Below, piece by piece: positions 1 to 11,059 of a stretch of DNA of 64,000 nt. Position 1 is the stretch's first letter; every line of letters starts with the position of its first letter. The stretch lies in the NCBI GenBank assembly GCA_030142905.1, contig JASJOG010000011.1:3619001-3683000 (forward strand), read 5' to 3'. The notes under the pieces were generated by a model, which was not told the origin of the DNA, did not search any database, and was given only the letters and a program-made list of their open reading frames with translations. The position numbers were made by a program, and so were the translations under genes. The DNA comes from Heliopora coerulea. Taxonomy: Eukaryota; Cnidaria; Anthozoa; Scleralcyonacea; Helioporidae.

Positions 1-1380
1 GCATGGAATGGTTGATCCTTTTTCAGCTATTTCGTTCTAGATAAGTTACTTTTCTCCTTAATGCATTTTAAGTTCACATTTTCTAAAATATATCTTATTT
101 CCAACATTAAAAAGCTTTTCAAACTTTCCAAGTCTGGGTGGGCATAACAGGTAATATTCGCCGGCTCATGAACCAATCAAATGGCAGGGTTTCCGTATAT
201 TCAGACCCCGAGGCCAGTCTACGCCATAGACGGGTGTAATTATGGTGGATATTTATTGCGACAAACAGATCTTTGCTAAAATCAATCTGGCAGGATAATA
301 TATGCCAGTGTACAATTAATATTAATGTGAAAAATCAAACAAACTGTTCTTAAATTCTGGACTTTTTCTCACCTGGACAGATCCACAGTTCAGCGTACTA
401 GATTCTGTCATTGCACCTTTCCGTTTTTTGCCTCGTGAATGCTGTTCAGGGTAAACTTTTCTCCTAAATTAGTTAAATAATAATCAATCTGTATTAAAAT
501 AAGCTTATAAAAGAAAAAACAAGAGTTTAAAGTTTAATCAGTTGTTATAAATGTAATAAAACAACTAGTGACTGTATCACACTGCTTTTCATTAACTTTT
601 CGTGCTATTTTCTCGACTAAAATCGTTGGAATCTTCAATATATTTGAAGAACACGAATGTTTCCATGTTTTCGGTTCATGAGTTGTTTACAGCATTCGCG
701 TTCGTGTTGTATTCAATATACAACCAGTCGCCTTCGGCTCGTGATTGTATGTTCAATACAACACGGCCGCTCATGTTGTAAACATTACATATTTGTATGT
801 TATTTTACAAGCTATATTTATTTGTCTCACACGTACAGTTCATATGGCCCCTCTGCCACAAGGCTGTAATGGGAATTTGTGCAGACGGAAAGGACCGTAG
901 ATTTTTAATAGTATAGATGCAATAAATCGCATCTAAACTCCATCAATCTTGATCATGGTCTCTGTAATTTCTTAGATATCAGTCCTGGATTATCAGAATC
1001 ATTCAAGGTTCAATTTTACTATGATAAAGCGAATGTGGTTGGACAATGTAATATGTTGAAATCAAGCCACACTATCTAAAAATTAGTCGGACATTCTTTA
1101 AATTTAACGACACCACCAAAATTTCATATATATGCTGAAGTCCAATTTTAACATGCGCTTCATTTTTTAAACTTTTTTTAAACCATTTCATTTTTTTTCT
1201 ACTTGAATCTCTAAGGCGGTGTTTTAAAAGTAAGCGTGAGTATACGAGGGACTATATAATAGTTAAGATTATTTCGAACTAGTTTACTCTAAACCAGTTA
1301 TTTTTATTCAAACAGGTAATGCTAACCAAACTTTTCCTAATACTATACCGCGTAATCATATCTCCTGATAGTAATCTTAC
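1..1380. other. AT-rich non-coding, probably intronic
   Basis: No supported coding region or RNA gene was seen. The stretch lies downstream (minus strand) of the exon at 1381-1627, whose splice donor points into it, so it is likely intron of that gene. Short open frames such as the one near 657 lack splice context or protein-like composition. Confidence 0.4.
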
Positions 1381-1627
1381 CTTTTGTAAATCTTTCTTAC
1401 GCCCACTCCAAACAACACCACCAATGACAGAAATAAAGAAAGACTCACAGCCAGAATCAGCGTTCTTTTCTTATCAGTTTCTTTTTCTTTAAACCTGAGG
1501 TTACAGTTGCTTCGCATTTCGTTCTCAGTATTTTTGGGAGTTATCTCACTGGCGTTCAGTTGATTCCTTATGATCGTTTGAATGTCACGTTGAACCGAAA
1601 GTAATAGCGTGGCTTGGAGACCATGTC
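1381..1627 (-). CDS. Internal exon encoding a transmembrane segment, gene unidentified
   Basis: Read on the minus strand, a good acceptor (pyrimidine-rich, ending TTTTCAG) is followed by 247 nt open in only one frame and by a GTAAGA donor. The encoded 81 residues start HGLQATLLLSVQRDIQ, carry a charged stretch with one cysteine, then a hydrophobic helix TLILAVSLSLFLSLVVLFGV flanked by KKR before and RKIYK after. This fits a single-pass membrane anchor with a basic cytosolic flank. The exon enters with 2 nt and leaves with 2 nt of a codon, so it is internal. Upstream exons would lie to the right, where a foldback and a LINE fragment occupy the intron; downstream exons would lie left of the window. 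I do not recognise the family. Confidence 0.5.
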
Positions 1628-1672
1628 CTGAAAATATAAAGGAAACTGAATTGGCTTTCGAAGGAAATAACT

Positions 1673-2471
1673 GTTTTTAAATACGTAGATACCATGGTGA
1701 ATGGTAATTTAAGATAAAGTAGGAGAAGATGAAGAGTAATATACGCTTAAAGAGGTATACACAGTTACCAAAGACTGTTGGATAGTTTAGTTCTTAACAG
1801 AACTGTTTGAAACTTAAAGAGGTAATATTCTACGTAAAGAATACCCCTAAAGAATCAGAAAAAAGCACGATCATGAATGCCTTTTCCATAACCAACGTGT
1901 GACGTGCTCTACTCTTGGCAATTCGCAACATCACATCCTTAGGAGAAACCCCCGAGCTCAAACATTCCTTCAACAACACAATCCTGTTCTTACAACAACG
2001 CATTTTCTCCCGTAGCCTCACCAAGTTGTTCAAGTCACTGACTTGACCACCACTATAACGTTTCTTCAAATGATAAAACAGCGATTTTGTCGTGGTAACA
2101 AATTTAAACACAGTTTTTAAATACGTAAATTTTTAAATGGTTGCGTTGTTGTAAGAACAGGATTGTGTTGTTGAAGGAATGTTTGAGCTCGGGGGTTGCT
2201 CCTAAGGATGTGATGTTGCGAATTGCCAAGAGTAGAGCACGTCACACGTTGGTTATGGAAAAGGCATTCATGATCGTGCTTTTTTCTGATTCTTTAGGCG
2301 TATTCTTTACGTAGAATATTACCTCTTTAAGTTTCAAACAGTTCTGTTAAGAACTAAACTATCCAACAGTCTTTGGTAACTGTGTATACCTCTTTAAGCG
2401 TATATTACTCTTCATCTTCTCCTACTTTATCTTAAATTACCATTCACCATGGTATTTACGTATTTAAAAAC
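1673..2471. repeat. Foldback element, two 330-bp inverted arms
   Basis: Arm 1673-2002 is reverse complementary to arm 2142-2471 with very few differences over 330 bp, leaving a 139-bp spacer. A second block near 2066-2126 in the spacer is inverted again at about 2459-2524, so the structure is nested. The near identity of the arms suggests recent origin or ongoing gene conversion. It lies in the presumed intron of the minus-strand membrane-protein gene. Confidence 0.9.
1830..2111 (-). pseudogene. Coding-like remnant inside the foldback arm
   Basis: A 93-codon open frame with no ATG at its start covers the left arm and part of the spacer. Its composition is protein-like (for example LVRLREKMRCCKNRIVLLKE and SSGVSPKDVMLRIAKSRARH). 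The second half is repeated in the opposite arm with one substitution (VSPKD versus VAPKD). It weakly recalls the basic helical N-terminal regions of Penelope or DIRS-type elements, but I cannot identify it firmly. It is most likely retroelement sequence captured in the foldback. Confidence 0.25.
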
Positions 2472-2699
2472 TGTGTTTAAATTTGTTACCACGACAAAAT
2501 CGCTGTTTTATCATTTGAAGAAATAACTGTTCTTAGTTCATGATCACCTCGGTTTTCTTTGATGTACCGCGGTTTTTGAAATCACGTAGTAACTCCTAGT
2601 TAATGTTAATTAGTTAATGTCCCAGGTTTAAGATATATCATCCCTAAAACATTGAGTCGTCGTCTTGCTGTGCAAAAACCCAACAATAAACAGAACGAT

Positions 2700-3275
2700 G
2701 AAAATCAAATTTATTTTTAATCATATAATTTTTTGACTATGACATAGAATGTCGGAAAGCCCAAGCGTGGGGTGCCCTCCATGCCCTCCAGTCCAAAGTT
2801 TGGACTGCCTCAATCAGTAGACAATCAAAGATCAGGGTATTCAAAGCCTCATGTGAGTCTATACTCCTGTTCGGGTCGGAGTCCTGGTCGTTGACAAAAA
2901 CGTAGAAGTCTCTCGATGGAACCTACACACGCATGCTACGCAAAGTTCTAGACGTGTCGTAATGCGACCACTGGGCCAACCAGCAACTCTGCGGTTCACT
3001 ACCTAGCTTTTCTTCCATCATTAGGAAGCGCCGACTTTCCTTATGCGGTCATGTGGTGCGGCACAACCATCCTGCCGAGCAAGTACTCCCGTGGGAGCCT
3101 GAGGAGAGACGTAAGGTCGGTCTCCGACGCATTACCCTCAAAAAGGTCCTAGTGAGAGATACTGGCTTATCCAGGAATTAAATATCGGCGGTCATGCACG
3201 ACAGGCTATTATGGCAGAAGATAGAAAGTCATGTCACCGGTCCCCCGGATGTTTGATGATGATGATGATTATGAT
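2700..3275 (+). mobile_element. 3' end of a non-LTR retrotransposon (LINE), degenerate
   Basis: Conceptual translation in shifting frames gives the typical C-terminal end of an endonuclease/reverse-transcriptase LINE: a SCES-like stretch, then RRLSFCGHVVR, then a basic EERRKVGRRRITLKK segment and GHARQAIMAEDRK. Stops and frameshifts break it. It ends in a GATGATGATGATGAT simple tail around 3255-3280, as LINE 3' ends often do. 5' truncated. Confidence 0.6.
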
Positions 3276-3776
3276 GGTATAACAATATCTATGACAAGCA
3301 TTGCCCTTTAGCTAAAGAAATTTCTACATCCAGTGATACTATGTTTTGGCATTCGTTTCTTATTGTAATGTTAATTCTTTGGAAACGATGGACGCTAAAA
3401 CATAACAGATGACGAAAAATTAGTAAATTTAAAGAAGTCGCCTAAGTATAACACACATTCAAGTTAGCATAAAGTGGTGCTAAAGGAAATTTCAATAAAT
3501 TTTGTATGGCCTTTTCGCAATTAATAATTCACATGAAAATATATTATCAACGTGTAAAAAAATCTTAAATATTGTAGTATTAACGATTCTAATCGCTTCT
3601 TACTGTCTCTACTCCACTGAAACGAAAGAAACATTGAAATGAATTAGAGGAGTACAGGAAAAAGGTGTAGTGATAAAAAAGACAAAAAAAGAAAGGCTAA
3701 ACTACACGTGGTGTGTTTATATTTTCAAAAGCGTTAACGGACACGCAGAAATACATTGTATTAGTTGATTACTTAC

Positions 3777-4166
3777 TTTGGTTTGAATGTATAAAAGTAA
3801 CTTCACAGGGAATTTTAATTTGCTGAATGTTGATTGTAGTCTTGAACTCGTTGTAGAGATGGAAGATAGTATCACTGGCGTCCATGGTACACTTGTGTTT
3901 TGCAACTGAGCAATTAAAATGGTGTCATTGATTTTGATCTTTTTGGAAACATTTGATAAGTTTCTTGTGATAATGTTGACTGGCTCAAACGAAACTGTCT
4001 TTGGAGAAGGTGAAGAAGCAGTGGAACTGTGGTAATTACTTAGCTTTTGAGAAATGGTCGTATCCACAGGTTTACCTGACAATGATGATTGAGAAAGAGC
4101 TCTGTTGACATTAGAAAACATTTGGGCCACTATTTTCTCAAGAACTTTCAATTGATTTTGTTCCAT
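3777..4166 (-). CDS. Hypothetical Ser/Thr-rich exon
   Basis: A true ATG at 4166 opens a frame of 149 codons to a stop at 3717. A GTAAGT donor at 3776 would end the coding exon after 130 codons. The product starts MEQNQLKVLEKIVAQMFSNV and is rich in serine and threonine, with no domain I recognise. It lies upstream of the 1381-1627 exon on the same strand and could belong to that gene, but the splice phases do not join directly (phase 0 here; the next exon needs one preceding base), so an exon would be missing. It could also be a chance frame. Confidence 0.3.
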
Positions 4167-4439
4167 AAATTGATGTAATGTTCGTTTTATATTTCATTTT
4201 TGTAATTTAAGCCTTAAAATGTGACTTTTCCTTGCCAAAAATACTTGCAAAGCCGTTGGAGGTAGAGTAAGTGCTGAAATGGGTGGCGCGAGTGAGTTTC
4301 AGATCGGTTTGGAGGTTGGAATTATAATGCGCAGTAGCGGTCGGCGTACGTTAGTCAAGCTTAGATTTTCAAAAAATACTTCTGAACCGCGGACTAATAA
4401 TGAGCTGTGAGACTCATAGTTAAAATAAGGCATTTTGTG

Positions 4440-4945
4440 GCTCTATACAGGCCTCTGAGTTTTGGTACATCAGTACCTTGCATCTCGGGTTCCATGTTTC
4501 GACAGTCTGTTCAACAGTCAGGGTGATCCGGGTTCGATCTCTGGGATTCAATAGTATTTTCTAAGAATTTCAGCTTGACGAAAGCCTGATGATGTGTTCA
4601 CCTGCTCTGACATTCTTCCATCCTCCATTCATGATCTAAAAAACCATTCTGACTTAGTTCAGTAGTTCGGCCAAGGCTACATTTTTGGGGGACCTTCTGC
4701 GAACTCAAAGGACGGCTACTGAGAATTTTGGCCCTGGGAATAAACTTGATGGGTAAATTTTGAATTTTAGGTCCCCAGATACTGATTGGAGGCAATCTAA
4801 GATGTTTCGTGTAATATTTCAGGTAATAACTCAATCAATCCAATAAAATTTGGGTGGCCACCTTTGCCACGCCACTGAGTCTAAAATTTTCAAGAACCTG
4901 TCACCATGGCCAGTGAGTGACGTCTGAACGTTCTTATTATAGGTC
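4440..4945 (+). repeat. Degenerate tRNA-derived SINE-like repeat, copy 1
   Basis: A box-B-like GGGTTCGATCTCTGG near 4528 is followed by a tail (TTCTAAGAATTTCAGCTTGACGAA and GTGACGTCTGAACG-like sequence) that recurs, diverged, at 5400-5650 in the same order. No convincing box A or cloverleaf remains. Confidence 0.4.
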
Positions 4946-5399
4946 GATTTCCACGGGAATGGAATCAGCGTCTACGGTTCACAAAATCATAAACCCGTTT
5001 GAGATTTACAAGTATTTTGCAAGAGCGATGTGTTAGATGTGCGGTTCGGAACTGAGGAATTAAGCGACGAAACCAAGCCTTGTTCACCCACGCAAATAAA
5101 GCACAGTCTGTCAAGTCATAAGAACTAAATAACAGAATTAAATAGATAATCCAAAGGTGCATTACAATCATGAGCATGAAAGTCAGACGAAAGAACAGAC
5201 AATGGTTCTTTTTCGCGATGATATTACCCAGGTTTGCCGAAGTCTCTTTGCTTCCTTTCTTCCTGTTTTTACCATGAGTTTGATGCGCTCATGTGTATTG
5301 GTAAAGGTAAGATTTGATTAAGAATAGTTTCACCTCGTTTTACAGGAAAATTTGTTTCATCTTCTGCTTGCTTCCTCCTTAAAAAAAGGTAATATTCTC

Positions 5400-5655
5400 G
5401 TTCCTGAAGACGAGCCTACCGACGACCAAAATGGTGCAGGTTCGATCCCTGTCTTGGATTCAGAAAGACTTTTTGAGAATTTAAACTTGATGAACGTCTA
5501 CTGACGTGTTCCTTGCAATAACCGGTCCATCAGTCAAAATCTCAAAAAACCTTTCGGGATGAGTTTTTCCAGAACCTGCTAGGGTAGCCAATAGTGACGT
5601 CAGAGCCTCCTTGTCAGGATTAGTTGGTTTCCGCGAGGACGGAATTACTATTCAT
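5400..5655 (+). repeat. Degenerate tRNA-derived SINE-like repeat, copy 2
   Basis: Contains GCAGGTTCGATCCCTGTC near 5431, then the same tail order as the 4440-4945 copy: TTGAGAATTTAAACTTGATG, a TCCAGAACCTGCT segment and a CCAATAGTGACGTCAGA segment. Shared order in two places supports a mobile repeat family. Confidence 0.4.
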
Positions 5656-6572
5656 ACACAATTTTACGAACTCCGCGACAGCCTCACCAAGTACTCCTGA
5701 GCAAATTTTTAGCCGAAAACGAGGACGGTCGCGGTGGCCCAGAGAGTGCGACTGTAATAGCTAACTTGTATGGAAGACGGAGATTTGATCTGATGGCCGC
5801 CATCCTGACAACGATGAATGAAGAATGAAAAAATTGAAACTTGACATGAACAAATCTTTTGCTAAGTATGTTTAGTAACGGCATATAACTCTTACCGTTA
5901 ACTCTCACCTCAATGCTAAGGAGATGACTTAATTCTAAATACGCTGTTTGCACTGTGATGTTTTAAACTTAATAGTTTTAAAGACCTTATATGTTGTCAG
6001 CCACTGGTATCGACGGATTTAATATGAAAATTTCCAAACGCTTTCCCGGGCCCTCATAGAAAACTTCAAATTTCCAAGAGCTTTCCCGGAATTTCAAGAG
6101 TGCTTCGGGTTTCCGTTTATGCTTATTGTTGGCGAGATTCAGTAAATGAATTCGTCCAGGAAACCGAAACGCCAGACCTAAACCACAACAATCTGGATGA
6201 ACGAAATACTAAAGAACAGCAGCAGTGACGTTAAAGGGGTCAGTCTTCCATTGGCAAAGCAAGTCAAATTGTGTAAAACAAAAAAAAACCAAAAAACACA
6301 CGCCTAGAGAATACGAACAGATGCGAAGAAAACGAAAACGGAGTTCGTTTCGTCATCTGTTTGATTACCAATTATATTAATTTATATCAGCTGAGAACTC
6401 TCCGTAATTACAGAAGTCGTAAAACTAAAAAACGGTACTACTTAAAATGGCCTAACTTAAATGCATAATATTCAAAGTAATGTAATATTCAAAGTTAAAT
6501 TATGAATTGCACGCATTTGTGCGATTAGGAATGTCATAAAACTAAGCAAGAATAACTCTAAACTCCCTGTTG
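5656..6572. other. 3' flank of the OLD-like gene, nothing identified
   Basis: AT-rich sequence between the SINE copy and the stop codon of the OLD-like gene. It probably includes that gene's 3' UTR on the minus strand. A short direct repeat (TTTCCAAACGCTTTCCCGGG and TTTCCAAGAGCTTTCCCGGA, about 6035-6095) is the only structure seen. Confidence 0.4.
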
Positions 6573-8448
6573 TCACTTCACTCGTTTAATGAGGGACTTC
6601 ACTTTTCTTTCCCACACGTCGGGAGGGATTGCTGCCTCAGTGTCATCCGAAATTTGTTGGTTTTTGATGTGTTCCCACAACGCGTGAAGACCGAAACGAT
6701 TATAGTTTCCCTGCTCAGTTATGGAGTTTCTCGGTTGCCTCGTTAGAGAGGCACCTTCTTTTCGCCAATCTTTGTCGTCTTGCTCGATCAAAATCCTAAC
6801 CATTTCTTCCAGTAGCTTGAACGAAACTCTCTTCCAGCCCTTACCATGAAGTTTCTTTCCCACTTCAAACCAGTACTGCTCATCATTTTCAGATGAATCT
6901 TCCTTGGTTGGACGTTCAATCGACTTAACGTAATTCCTCAATTGTTGTTCAATTTCCTTTGCATTATTAATCAGAGAACTTGCAAAAGTAGATACTCCGT
7001 CGGCGTCATCGGAATCCCTTACTAACTCCGAAAATTTTTTTTTCAACGAATCATAGGACTTCTGAAAGTTATCATAACAAGAACTGAGGGTTGTTGAACT
7101 TGGATCAGGACTTTGCTGAAGTGGAGACCTAACTTGTAAATCTTTCATTGTTTGTTGGAAATTCGGATTTTCCTTGAACTTTTCTCGCACATGATCCTTC
7201 TTGAAAAACTGATCTTCAAGATTCCCCTTCAGAACCCACAAATGGTACTTTTTAAGCTCGTTGCGAACGAGGCTTCCTCGACAGCCTTGTGTTCCTACGT
7301 CGTTTGTCAAGTTGTCAATGGTCTGTACCACTTTCTTAAGCGGGTGATCCTTGTCAATATCTGAGTTACGGACATTTCTTCTCACGCGTGATTTTTCCCA
7401 AGTTTCGAACGTCATTTCATCATCAACTGATCCGCACTTTTCGTTTAAGACATCCCCGTCTAGCAAAATCAAGAACGGGATACCGAGACTTTCGGCTGAC
7501 GAATAAGCTTTGAGCCAGTCACCGCTACCATGGACAGGGATCACGTCCCAGGAATCCATTTGTGTTTCCTTGTGTGCCTCGTACCAGTCATTAATACTAG
7601 AACTGTTGGCTTCCAAAACGTTGTTAGCTCTTCGAAGTGTGACACTTTTCAAGGCTTGGATTACACGCCTGTCAGAGTCTCCTTCGACAAAAACGACGCC
7701 GGAGGAAAAGAAAAGACGACGCATTTCCACTCCCATCAGGAATCCGATAATGGTGGAGCTTAATTTGGTTTCCGATTTTGGTTTAGCTCCTGAAAGTTGT
7801 GGTTTCTTAGAAGAGGGTCCTTCGGTTTCACTTTGATCGTTAGGGATGGTGTTGTCATCACTTTCACTGGTCTCCAATATTTCACTAGTGCTGTCAGATT
7901 CGTCTTTGCCTGGCCCCGACTTCTTACGAGTTTTGCGAACCTTCTTGTCAACCTTCGTTTCGCGAACACATGATGCCTCGTACCCATGTGTTTCATGGTG
8001 CATATGATAAAGACAACCCAGCCACTTGGGACTGACCATCTCAGTGGAGTGAGTTACGGCGAACAGCACTTGATCTGATTTCTGTCGTGTTTCTAACCAT
8101 CGTCGCAGTTGAGCTTGCTTTGGAGGATGAAGTGAATGTCCAGGTTCGTCTAGAAATACATTTGTCGCTCCAGACAACAGAACGGCAGTAAGGACCATGA
8201 GCAGCTCTCGCTGCCCACCACTCCACAATTCCAAACCTCTCCACGCAGATTTGGGGTGCCTGAATTGCCGAAGAACCACACGAATATTAACATCTGGCTG
8301 AAATGGCACTCGACGATCTGTGTCCTTTGACAATGATATGTTTGCAAAAGGTGAATCACCACTGGTTACATCCATCTCTAGGCCCGTCATGAAAAGTAAG
8401 GATTCGTTGACTTCTTTAAACGAATTTGATTCTTTACTGCCACCCTCA
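6573..8448 (-). CDS. OLD-like gene exon 4 (signature, Walker B, TOPRIM)
   Basis: 1876 nt to a TGA stop; acceptor GGGTTTAG. Carries the ABC signature, Walker B, switch histidine, basic/acidic linker, TOPRIM domain and the OLD-like C-terminal region. Shorter open frames on both strands here are shadows of this exon. Confidence 0.9.
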
Positions 8449-10982
8449 CTAAACCCAAAAAAATAATGTAAAAAGAAGTACAACTCTTTCTAAGAACTCA
8501 GATTTTACGGTAAACCAACACTAAAATTCGTTAATTTTTGTTTTTCCTGTAAGGCAGCATTACGATGGAGCCATCATGGAGGCTGGGAAGAATAAACTGA
8601 TATTCATTTTTCTACTAAATTTACGCTGTTTCTTATTATTTTGATTCTAATTATTAAAAATTCTTGGGTGAGGTAGAGCATGATCGCGTGAATTACCAAA
8701 GCCGAAGTTTGTGTTATAATACAATTTTACTACGTTGATATAATATTACGATATAAAATCAAGACATTATCATTGGTCAAAAAGGTTTTGCAGCTTTGCG
8801 GATTAGACTGTAGTATGCTGAAATGACATAGTTTCTACATAAAAACTAATGACAGTAGATATGACGTAACAAAACTCCGCCATTAGGAATTAGCTGCCTG
8901 TTTGTGGCATATCAAAACTGAGATTGCATCAAAATTGTATAATAAATCAACTTATCGGCAGTGGAAATCTTTAACAAAACAGGAAATTGGGAGTTCATCA
9001 AGCTCAAAGGTTTCACACAAATGGTTTTACACTTAGGTCAGTAACCACAACCTTTAAAAGTCGGAACAGTTTTTCAAAACCTGAATAACGTATCCAGTGG
9101 ATAAGCTCGCTAGCTAGTGGATCATTACTTGGGTGCACGTGACAGGTGCATACCGCCATCCATGTGTTGAACCGAGTTTTTATTCTGGATAAATTGCACC
9201 CGCTGAATAGGAAGTTAACAAACTCTAAACAACCGACTCTAGGGCAATTGCAGAATAAGCACCACAGCCCCTTCAAAACAAATAAAAGGTTGGTGTCCGG
9301 CTGTGCAATTGATCGAAACGATTATTTTCTAACATTCAACCCAAAAAATCAAAAAACCTTCCGCTGTTTCGTGAATGAGTCATTTCGGACATATTGGAAT
9401 TATTTCAAAATTTTTAATACCAGTTCAGGACAGTCTTTCCTCGAAATTTTGGCTGAGCTGTTGAAATATGAGTTCTGGTTCGTGACTTTAGTTCCAAAGG
9501 GCTACTGAAAATTTGTAATTTCAAATATATTTCTAAAATTCATTAAGAATTTATGAGAAAATAGAAAAGAAAATCATAACCGTGCCGTGTCTTTATATGT
9601 GAAGAAGTTAATTTTTTTCGGCTTAGAAAACATAAATTTCCAAACTTTCTTCGCGAATTAGCGTATTAGGAGGTTTATTTCATAAGACATCTAAAATACT
9701 CGCAGTACGTGTTTTATCGGATCTAAAACACTCGGCTATCGCCGGGTGTTTCAAATCCCGACAAAGTACTCCCGCTCGGTTTTTAAATATTACTTATATA
9801 TATATATATATATGTATATAATTTTTTTTTTTACCACCTCTGTTTTCCGCAAAGCTACTTTCACTGGATTATATACCAATTTTGACAGCTTTGTTCCGTT
9901 TATTTACAAAAAAGGTTTAGTTATGTCGCTTTACTTTAACAGTTGCTCTTCATATATTACCTTTCATTCTGAACTTGGAAATTTTATGAAAACGTTTACC
10001 CTTAATGGCTATCCCAAATATTTTTTAAATAAATGCATTCGTTGTTTTTTAGACGATATTTCTTGCCCCGAACCTAAAGTTTCCTTTGCACTCGAAAAGA
10101 TAATTTACTTTTCCCTTCCTTTCACAGGACAACGTAGCCTTCAATTACGTAACCAAATTCACAAACTCTGTTCCAGTGCCTTTCCCCATATTTCTATCCA
10201 CTTTCTTTTTCGCCCGTCACTTCGCTTATCACATTTTTTCCCGTTTAAGGATAGAGTTCCCAAGGGTCTTAGATCTCGTGTAGTTTATCGCTTTAAATGT
10301 CAATGCTGTAGCGCATTGTACGTTGGCCAGAAAAGCCGACATCTCCACACACGAATCTGTGACCACTTGGGAATTTCTGCCCTAACGGGAAAGAAGCGTC
10401 TCAGTCCCGCACCAACCAGCATTTTCACACATCACCATGACCCTTGTCACTCTATTCCACCAGATGATTTCACTATCCTTTCTTCTTCGTCTTTCTCCAG
10501 CTGTGACCTTCTCATAAGAGAAACCTTACTTACTAAGAAACTCAATCCCACTGTTAATTCTAATTAAATACACATCAACGGTAACTCCGAAAAGCGATGT
10601 TTCGACTAAGTTTTAGTCGTCATCAGGAATGCTGCTAGGTTACAGAGGGGGCTTCTACTTATAGGCGTGTAAACAATGATCTAAGAACTATTAATAGAAA
10701 ATCGCTTTTCGGAGTTACCGTTGTTGTGTATGTAGTTCCATTCCACTTTCTCTCTTTTGATATCTTTACCTCTCCTCATCACCTCTGACTTCTTTTCACC
10801 TTCCACTTCCTCTCAAACGCCAAATTATGCTAATTAACCTGCAATAGTAACTTTATCATTAGTCTTTGTCACTTGTTATTTCATTCTCTGATAATGTGTT
10901 AAATGCAACGAAACGTTAGATCTCAATAAATTTTTTTCTTATTACGCCTCTTCTACGAGTCTTTTGCTGGGTTTTGATATTC

Positions 10983-11059
<77 letters not shown>

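Larger units (their letters stand above)
9790..10935 (+). mobile_element. Penelope-like element, 5' truncated, with GIY-YIG domain
   Basis: An open frame ends at 10567. From about 9840 it encodes SVFRKATFTGLYTNFDSFVP, the typical segment after the reverse-transcriptase palm of Penelope-like elements, followed by the thumb region and a GIY-YIG endonuclease (RVVYRFKCQCCSALYVG, then RHLHTRICDH). The catalytic reverse-transcriptase part is missing, so the copy is 5' truncated. A (TA)n run marks the left edge. Downstream are an inverted repeat (10573-10600 with about 10702-10732) and hammerhead-like cores, as expected for Penelope terminal repeats. It lies antisense in intron 3 of the OLD-like gene. 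Confidence 0.85.

Noticed and set aside
657..869. 70-codon plus-strand frame near the window start
   Set aside because: Composition is not protein-like, no splice or homology support; probably chance.
4598..4834. 78-codon minus-strand frame
   Set aside because: Falls inside a degenerate repeat copy; no protein features.
7152..8362. Several 60-108 codon frames on both strands
   Set aside because: All overlap exon 4 of the OLD-like gene, whose frame contains the recognisable motifs; these are shadows.
9146..9508. 120-codon plus-strand frame in OLD-like intron 3
   Set aside because: No domain, no splice context and repeat-like surroundings.
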